Part shown: positions 30,230 through 30,942 of the stretch, one piece after another | Layout of the letters: every line of letters begins with the position of its first letter | How positions within the stretch are numbered: position 1 is the stretch's first letter | The notes under the pieces: model-generated | Seen by the model: the letters and a program-made list of their open reading frames with translations, nothing else | Databases searched by the model: none | Told to the model about the DNA's origin: nothing | Assembly: GCA_036639135.1 (NCBI GenBank) | Contig: JAVWJE010000013.1 | Span: 1 to 30,942, forward strand | Direction of reading: 5' to 3' | Source: Carnobacterium_A sp036639135 | Lineage (GTDB): Bacteria > Bacillota > Bacilli > Lactobacillales > Carnobacteriaceae | DNA: 30,942 nucleotides | Program-made: the position numbers and the translations under genes

Positions 30230-30942
30230 TTATGTTTCGAAGCGTTTGCGTTTGAGAGAAGTAGGGATTGAAAGAGATTCGCGATACTTAGCAACTGTTC
30301 TGCGAGAAATTTCAACACCTTCACCTATTAATAGCTCGGCTAACTTTTGATCAGATAAAGGTTTTTGTTTGTTTTCAGAATCAATAAAATGAGCTAGTTT
30401 CTTTTTAACTTCATTTGTTGAAACTAGATCAGTCTCTTCTAAATTTGGATCATCTGTTGGTCTAGTATTCAACGCATTCATAAAGAAGTGCTTTAATTCA
30501 AAAATACCAAAAGCTGTTTCTAAATATTTATCATTAATAGAGCGACTAACGGTTGATTCGTGTATCTCGAGTTCAGTTGCAATGTCTCTTAAAGTTAAGG
30601 GTTGTATTGGCCGTTCTGGCAGAATGAAAAAACCTTTTTGTTTTTCTACAATGGCCGTTCCAACACGCAAAATGGTATCGCCTCTTTGTGTAAGACTACG
30701 TTGGAGCCATTCATATTCAGCTTTCTTTTCTTTGATAAAGTGAGTAACATCTTTATCTTGTACTTGCATCATTTCTTCAAAGTAAGAGGAGTGAAACGAA
30801 ATAATAGGTAATCCTGACTTAACAGAGATAACTTTTAACTCTTTTGATTTAATCTCCACAAATAAATCTGGTTTTAAAAAATGATCTGTTTATCAATTAA
30901 ATAGAGCACCTGGATAGGTAGTTAGAGTTTGAATGAAATCAA
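30230..30942 (-). pseudogene. rpoN: RNA polymerase sigma-54 factor RpoN, partial, with two in-frame stop codons
   Basis: Only the C-terminal third lies in the window. From the right edge the frame reads DFIQTLTTYPGALFN, then TGA TAA (30895-30890), then TDHFLKPDLFVEIKSKEL and on to the end at 30230. The downstream part is well conserved: the core-binding/DNA-binding region, the helix-turn-helix LRDIATELEIHESTVSRSI and the RpoN box SRRTVAKYRESL. The spacing between PG and PD fits the family if the two stops replace two sense codons. Alternatively, two compensating indels (a T lost near 30896-30898 and one gained in the T6 run at 30875-30880) would read LINRS across the gap. GTG 30859 is not a plausible start. 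In related bacteria sigma-54 drives mannose-type PTS operons. The lesion may be real or an error near a contig end. Confidence 0.75.

Noticed and set aside
30230..30859. A complete 209-residue protein starting at GTG 30859
   Set aside because: Sigma-54 homology extends upstream of that codon and there is no ribosome-binding site; it is a fragment of rpoN.

Overview
This AT-rich window comes from a low-GC Gram-positive bacterium of the order Lactobacillales. The gene order (phoP-phoR-pst; uvrA, yvlB-yvlC-yvlD-like genes, hprK-lgt-gpsA-galU, trxB, rapZ-yvcK-whiA, rpoN) and the protein sequences fit Carnobacterium or a close relative. Genus is inferred from general resemblance and was not tested. 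Almost everything is ordinary core genome. I saw no prophage, insertion sequence, CRISPR array, tRNA or rRNA.

Layout. 1-255 is the tail of a PDZ-domain, MinJ-like membrane protein. 288-7110 is a phosphate block: phoP, phoR, then pstS-pstC-pstA-pstB-phoU. 7112-7514 is a perfect terminator, a gene-free stretch and a second Pho-box promoter. 7556-12656 is a second phosphate operon: pstS-pstC-pstA-pstB-pstB-phoU. 12765-13877 holds a CzrA-like ArsR metal sensor without an efflux partner and an HD-domain nucleotidase. 13883-16932 is uvrA behind an SOS box. 17063-19481 is an envelope-stress operon (YvlB/DUF4097, PspC, YvlD). 19722-23566 is hprK, lgt, gpsA, galU. 23740-27111 is a TPR gene, trxB and pgcA. 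27265-30159 is rapZ-yvcK-whiA. The window ends in the convergent, incomplete rpoN.

How the genes work together. PhoR/PhoP sense phosphate limitation and probably drive both pst operons through TTACA-type direct repeats spaced about 11 bp upstream of each pstS. The two PstS proteins have opposite order of their sequence halves: the first is circularly permuted relative to the second, while the pstB-phoU ends of the two operons are close copies. HprK and RpoN are global regulators of carbohydrate uptake, and both reading frames are damaged here.

Quality warnings. Four core genes are interrupted. pstA of operon 1 lacks one A in an A7 run. hprK lacks about 5 bp. rpoN has two adjacent in-frame stops. 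uvrA holds a run of ten Ns preceded by about 30 bp that look like another ABC ATPase spliced in at the Walker A motif. At least the uvrA case is an assembly artefact, so the other three need read-level confirmation before biological meaning is given to them. I found no convincing wholly new system.
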